Origin: Eudoraea sp.
Lineage (GTDB): Bacteria; Bacteroidota; Bacteroidia; Flavobacteriales; Flavobacteriaceae
NCBI GenBank assembly: GCA_024642325.1
Contig: JAHEBI010000098.1
Coordinates: 1 to 7,701 of the forward strand
DNA length: 7,701 bases
Reading direction: 5' to 3'
A program made the position numbers and the translations under genes. Below the pieces are notes generated by a model. The model saw only the letters and a list, made by a program, of their open reading frames with translations, made no database searches and was not told the DNA's origin. Position 1 is the first letter of the stretch; each line of letters starts with the position of its first letter. Of this stretch, positions 6,747-7,701 are shown piece by piece.

Positions 6747-7701
6747 ATGAAAAACATTAACAGACGAAACTTTATAAAAAAGACATCCCTATCTGCCGCA
6801 GGTATTGCAGCTGCATCTATCATACCGGTATCTGGTCATGTCCAAAATAACCGGGAGGCAAATGCGATGTATATGGGCGGATTTGCCGCTCCAAAACTAG
6901 AAACGGTCCGTGTCGCCGTAATTGGCGTAGGTGCCCGGGGACCGGATCATTTGCAATTCGCTGCTTCTTTGCCGGGTACAGAAATTGTTGCGATATGCGA
7001 TTTGTATGAAGACCTTGTTATGAAATGGGCGGGTGTAATTAAAGAAATGGGTAATGGCCAAAGGCATCAAAATATCAGAACTTATTATGGTGAGGAGAAC
7101 AAATGGAAACTGATGCTGGAAGAAGTACAGCCCGATATGGTTTTTATCGCTACAAACTGGGCCAATCATGCCCCTATGGCCATAGAAGCAATGAATAAAG
7201 GGGCACATGCCTTTGTTGAAGTCCCTTTGGCAATTAGTCTGGATGAGCTATGGAGAATTGTAGACGCTTCAGAAAGGACCAGGAAGCACTGCATGATGAT
7301 GGAAAATGTAAATTATAGTCGTGATGAGTTGCTCTTTTTAAATATGTGCAGGCAGGGGCTTCTTGGTGAACTTTTACATGGGGAGGCAGCCTATATTCAT
7401 GATTTGAGAACACAGATGAATGAGGTTGAACGCGGAACGGGTTCCTGGCGTACTTATCATTATGCGAGAAGAAATGGGAACCTATATCCCACACATGGCC
7501 TGGGCCCTGTGGCACAATACATGAGTCTGGGTCGTAAAGAAGATACTTTTAAAAGTCTGGTATCGTATTCCACACCGGCTATGGGGCGCGCTCTATATGC
7601 CAGGGAAAATTTTCCTCCTGGCCACAAATGGAATCAAATGGGCTATAAGGGGGGCGATATGAACACTTCCATAATTAAGACCAATCTCGGTAGAACCATT
7701 A
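6747..7701 (+). CDS. GH109-type Gfo/Idh/MocA glycosidase/oxidoreductase with Tat signal, 3'-partial
   Basis: The first 318 codons of an open frame that runs off the right edge; family members are usually about 450-470 aa. It begins with a twin-arginine signal, NRRNFIKKTSLSAAG (residues 5-19), and an alanine-rich core, so export in folded, cofactor-loaded form is expected. The Rossmann NAD(P)-binding domain follows: VAVIGVGARG (56-65), Asp85 ending strand 2, IATNWANHAPMAIEAMNKG (134-152), and EVP (158-160) where most of the superfamily has EKP. The second domain has MENVNYSRDE (Tyr190), GELLHGEAAYIHDLR (His218), WRTYHYARRNGNLYPTHG (234-251) and MGYKGGDMNTSII, all closely like GH109 enzymes. 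GH109 proteins such as Elizabethkingia alpha-N-acetylgalactosaminidase cleave glycosides by an NAD-assisted oxidation-elimination route. Assignment to that family is strong; the actual sugar is not determined. It is separated from the patatin gene by candidate terminators, so it probably has its own promoter. Confidence 0.88.
   Translation, partial: MKNINRRNFIKKTSLSAAGIAAASIIPVSGHVQNNREANAMYMGGFAAPKLETVRVAVIGVGARGPDHLQFAASLPGTEIVAICDLYEDLVMKWAGVIKEMGNGQRHQNIRTYYGEENKWKLMLEEVQPDMVFIATNWANHAPMAIEAMNKGAHAFVEVPLAISLDELWRIVDASERTRKHCMMMENVNYSRDELLFLNMCRQGLLGELLHGEAAYIHDLRTQMNEVERGTGSWRTYHYARRNGNLYPTHGLGPVAQYMSLGRKEDTFKSLVSYSTPAMGRALYARENFPPGHKWNQMGYKGGDMNTSIIKTNLGRTI

Noticed and set aside
6897..7515. 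Two minus-strand open frames (93 and 103 codons) near the right edge
   Set aside because: Both are antisense to the GH109-type gene, whose + frame is open across the whole stretch with strong family motifs.
1..7701. CRISPR array, tRNA, insertion sequence, integrase, retron, toxin-antitoxin or phage-defence genes
   Set aside because: No regularly spaced repeats, cloverleaf-like sequence, terminal inverted repeats with transposase, or defence-family motifs were seen on either strand.

Overview
The window looks like ordinary chromosomal DNA from a Bacteroidota species, most likely a marine or environmental flavobacterium. The evidence is AT-rich coding sequence, weak or absent Shine-Dalgarno motifs with A/T-rich leaders, and the gene content: a Tat-exported GH109-type Gfo/Idh/MocA enzyme, a patatin fused to an outer-membrane barrel, and a secreted S58 peptidase. 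The phylum is inferred from gene families and style. No rRNA or other marker gene is present to prove it.

All six genes lie on the + strand. From left to right: (1) the 3' part of an MscS-family mechanosensitive channel whose frame is open to the left edge; (2) a secreted DmpA/BapA-type (S58, P1 family) autoprocessing aminopeptidase; (3) a small class I SAM-dependent O-methyltransferase; (4) a second class I methyltransferase broken by a frameshift that can be bounded to about ten bases; (5) a full-length patatin-POTRA-beta-barrel protein of the type Vd (PlpD) design; (6) the first ~318 codons of a Tat-signal GH109-type glycosidase/oxidoreductase, which runs off the right edge.

Gaps are short: 50 bp between 1 and 2, 125 bp between 2 and 3, 24 bp between 3 and 4, 72 bp between 4 and 5, and 216 bp between 5 and 6. 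The two methyltransferases are probably co-transcribed. The 216-bp gap holds two hairpins that could end the upstream transcript and a 14-bp perfect palindrome that could be an operator for the GH109-type gene, so that gene probably starts a new unit. Most of the encoded proteins act at the cell envelope (inner-membrane channel, periplasmic peptidase, outer-membrane phospholipase, exported sugar enzyme). I see no shared pathway that ties them together.

No tRNA, rRNA, CRISPR array, insertion sequence, integrase, toxin-antitoxin pair or defence gene is visible. I found no convincing new biological system. The points most worth a second look are the precisely bounded frameshift in methyltransferase 2, the regulatory structures at 6569-6691, and the secreted S58 peptidase.
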